Made by a program: the position numbers and the translations under genes
Part shown: positions 7,354-8,161 of the stretch, piece after piece
Position numbering within the stretch: position 1 is the stretch's first letter
How the letters are laid out: every line of letters begins with the position of its first letter
Assembly: GCA_015222295.1 (NCBI GenBank)
Contig: JADFUZ010000097.1
Span: 1-8,161, forward strand
Source of the DNA: Chloroflexota bacterium
GTDB lineage: Bacteria; Chloroflexota; Dehalococcoidia; GIF9; AB-539-J10
Reading direction: 5' to 3'
Length of the DNA: 8,161 nucleotides
The notes under the pieces: generated by a model
Seen by the model: the letters and a program-made list of their open reading frames with translations, nothing else
Told to the model about the DNA's origin: nothing
The model's database searches: none

Positions 7354-7358
7354 CGCAG

Positions 7359-7387
7359 ATTATAGAGAGTCGAGTCCCTTTGGTCAA
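7359..7387 (-). promoter_or_regulatory. Strong sigma70 promoter for purF (pur operon)
   Basis: On the minus strand TTGACC (7387-7382, five of six consensus matches) is followed by a 17-base spacer and a perfect TATAAT (7364-7359). Only five bases separate the -10 box from the purF ATG at 7353, so the expected transcription start (about 7351-7353) falls on or next to the start codon. There is therefore no room for a leader, attenuator or riboswitch; any control must act on the promoter itself or later in the transcript. Confidence 0.85.
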
Positions 7388-7409
7388 TCTCGGCATGTTG
7401 TGATATAAT
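7381..7409 (+). promoter_or_regulatory. Extended -10 promoter for rpsO-pnp
   Basis: TATAAT at 7404-7409 is perfect and is preceded by TG one base upstream (7401-7402), making an extended -10 element. TGGTCA at 7381-7386 with a 17-base spacer is a four-of-six -35 (TTGGTC at 7380-7385 with 18 bases is the alternative). The expected start near 7415-7417 leaves a leader of only about 3-5 bases before the rpsO ATG at 7420. Its -35 overlaps the purF -35 on the other strand. Confidence 0.75.
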
Positions 7410-7419
7410 GCGGGGCATT

Positions 7420-7686
7420 ATGTTGCAGAAAGAAAGGAAAGCAGAAATCGTCGCTGAGTTCGGGCTCAAGGAGGACGATACCGGCTCTGCTGACGTGCAG
7501 GTGGCATTGCTTACCGAGAGGATAAGTCAGCTGACGGAGCATCTGAAGAGGAACTCGCACGACTATCACTCACTCCGTGGCCTTTTCAAGCTAACAGGAC
7601 GGCGCAGACGGTTTCTGGCTTACCTCAACAGGAGAGAACCCGGCCGATACACATCGCTTGCCACCAGACTGGGTTTGAGGAAGTGA
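7420..7686 (+). CDS. rpsO: 30S ribosomal protein S15
   Basis: S15 binds 16S rRNA helices early in assembly of the small subunit platform. The 88-residue product matches the family length (about 88-89). It shows the standard sequence: KAEIVAEFGL, DTGSADVQVALLTERI (20-35), LTEHLKRN, DYHSLRGL with Asp48 and Ser51 conserved, RRRRFLAYL and a C-terminal LGLRK. The ATG at 7420 is preferred to the in-frame ATG at 7408 because the latter overlaps the TATAAT box and would add four residues foreign to the family. No proper Shine-Dalgarno would be in the transcript if the mapped promoter is right. pnp follows three bases after the stop, the same gene order as in many bacteria. Confidence 0.97.
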   Translation: MLQKERKAEIVAEFGLKEDDTGSADVQVALLTERISQLTEHLKRNSHDYHSLRGLFKLTGRRRRFLAYLNRREPGRYTSLATRLGLRK

Positions 7687-7689
7687 GAT

Positions 7690-8161
7690 ATGATGGGAAA
7701 GTCTGAGCGTTTAGTAGCTGGTCAAAGCCTTTCGATTGAGACAGGGAAACTGGCCCAGCAGGCGAACGGGGCTGTCGTTGTCCGGTACGGCGATACGGTG
7801 GTCCTGGTCACTGTCTGTGCTGCCGAGGAACCAGAGAGGGAGAAGGAGAGGGATTTCATCCCCCTGACGGTGGATTACGAAGAGAAACTCTACGCCGCGG
7901 GCAAGATACCGGGTAGTTTCATCAGGCGCGAGGGGCGCCCTAGCGAAGAGGCGACTCTCACGAGCCGATTGATTGATAGGTGCCTGCGACCGCTCCTGTC
8001 GAAGGAATTCAATCACGAGATACAAGTAATTGCCACAGTGCTTTCCGCCGACAAGGAGAACGAACCAGATACCTGTGCCATTATCGGCGCTTCAGCCGCC
8101 CTGGCCCTATCTGATATTCCATTTTCTGGGCCGATTTCGGGAGTCCACGTTGGCTTCATAG
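7690..8161 (+). CDS. pnp: Polynucleotide phosphorylase, N-terminal part (cut by window end)
   Basis: PNPase degrades RNA 3' to 5' using phosphate and is a core part of bacterial RNA decay. About 157 codons of the first RNase PH-like domain are visible and the frame is open to the edge. Motifs: GDTVVLVTV near 35-43, DFIPLTVDYEEKLYAAGKIPGSF, RREGRPSE (about 80-87), LTSRLIDRCLRPL and VLSADKENEPD. Two adjacent ATGs (7690 and 7693) could serve; GAGGAAG at 7677-7683, inside the end of rpsO, is six bases before the first and supports it. The gene starts three bases after the rpsO TGA in the same reading frame and is evidently cotranscribed and coupled with rpsO. Confidence 0.96.
   Translation, partial: MMGKSERLVAGQSLSIETGKLAQQANGAVVVRYGDTVVLVTVCAAEEPEREKERDFIPLTVDYEEKLYAAGKIPGSFIRREGRPSEEATLTSRLIDRCLRPLLSKEFNHEIQVIATVLSADKENEPDTCAIIGASAALALSDIPFSGPISGVHVGFI

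Noticed and set aside
7408..7419. Upstream in-frame ATG for rpsO
   Set aside because: It overlaps the TATAAT box, so it should not be in the transcript, and the added residues are not found in S15.

Overview
The window looks like an ordinary stretch of bacterial chromosome. It carries housekeeping genes with compact operon spacing, no mobile-element signature and moderately GC-rich coding sequence. The rpsO-pnp pair and the de novo purine genes make it bacterial. A lone RtcA and a fused nicotinamidase/nicotinate phosphoribosyltransferase would fit an uncultured Chloroflexota (Dehalococcoidia-like) genome, but that placement is impression-based and weak.

Layout from left to right. Positions 1-366 (+) hold the tail of an unidentified gene and an 88-residue orphan protein 10 bases downstream. 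Positions 367-635 contain no gene, RNA or convincing promoter that I can support. At 636-1673 (+) is an RtcA-family RNA 3'-phosphate cyclase with an altered N-terminal glycine motif. It converges on a leftward block that fills 1759-7353. In transcription order this block is purF (7353-5926), purM (5942-4920), purH (4909-3374) and a pncA-pncB fusion (3285-1759). At the right edge, rpsO (7420-7686) and the first ~157 codons of pnp (7690 onward) run rightward from the same intergenic region as purF.

The leftward block joins purine synthesis to NAD salvage. PurF spends PRPP on the first committed step, PurM makes AIR, and PurH makes IMP. The fused last gene would deamidate nicotinamide and attach PRPP to the resulting nicotinate. 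purF/purM overlap and purM/purH are 10 bases apart, so they are very likely cotranscribed and translationally coupled. purN, often found between purM and purH, is absent. The pncA-pncB fusion follows 88 bases later and may also have its own promoter.

The most notable regulatory structure is the 66-base purF/rpsO divergent region. Two strong sigma70-type promoters face away from each other with overlapping -35 hexamers, and both -10 boxes (perfect TATAAT) lie only 5-10 bases from the start codons. A similar TATAAT sits 13 bases before the pncA-pncB start. All three genes lack a usable Shine-Dalgarno in the predicted transcript, which suggests leaderless or near-leaderless mRNAs. By contrast the internal genes purM, purH and pnp have clear Shine-Dalgarno sequences.
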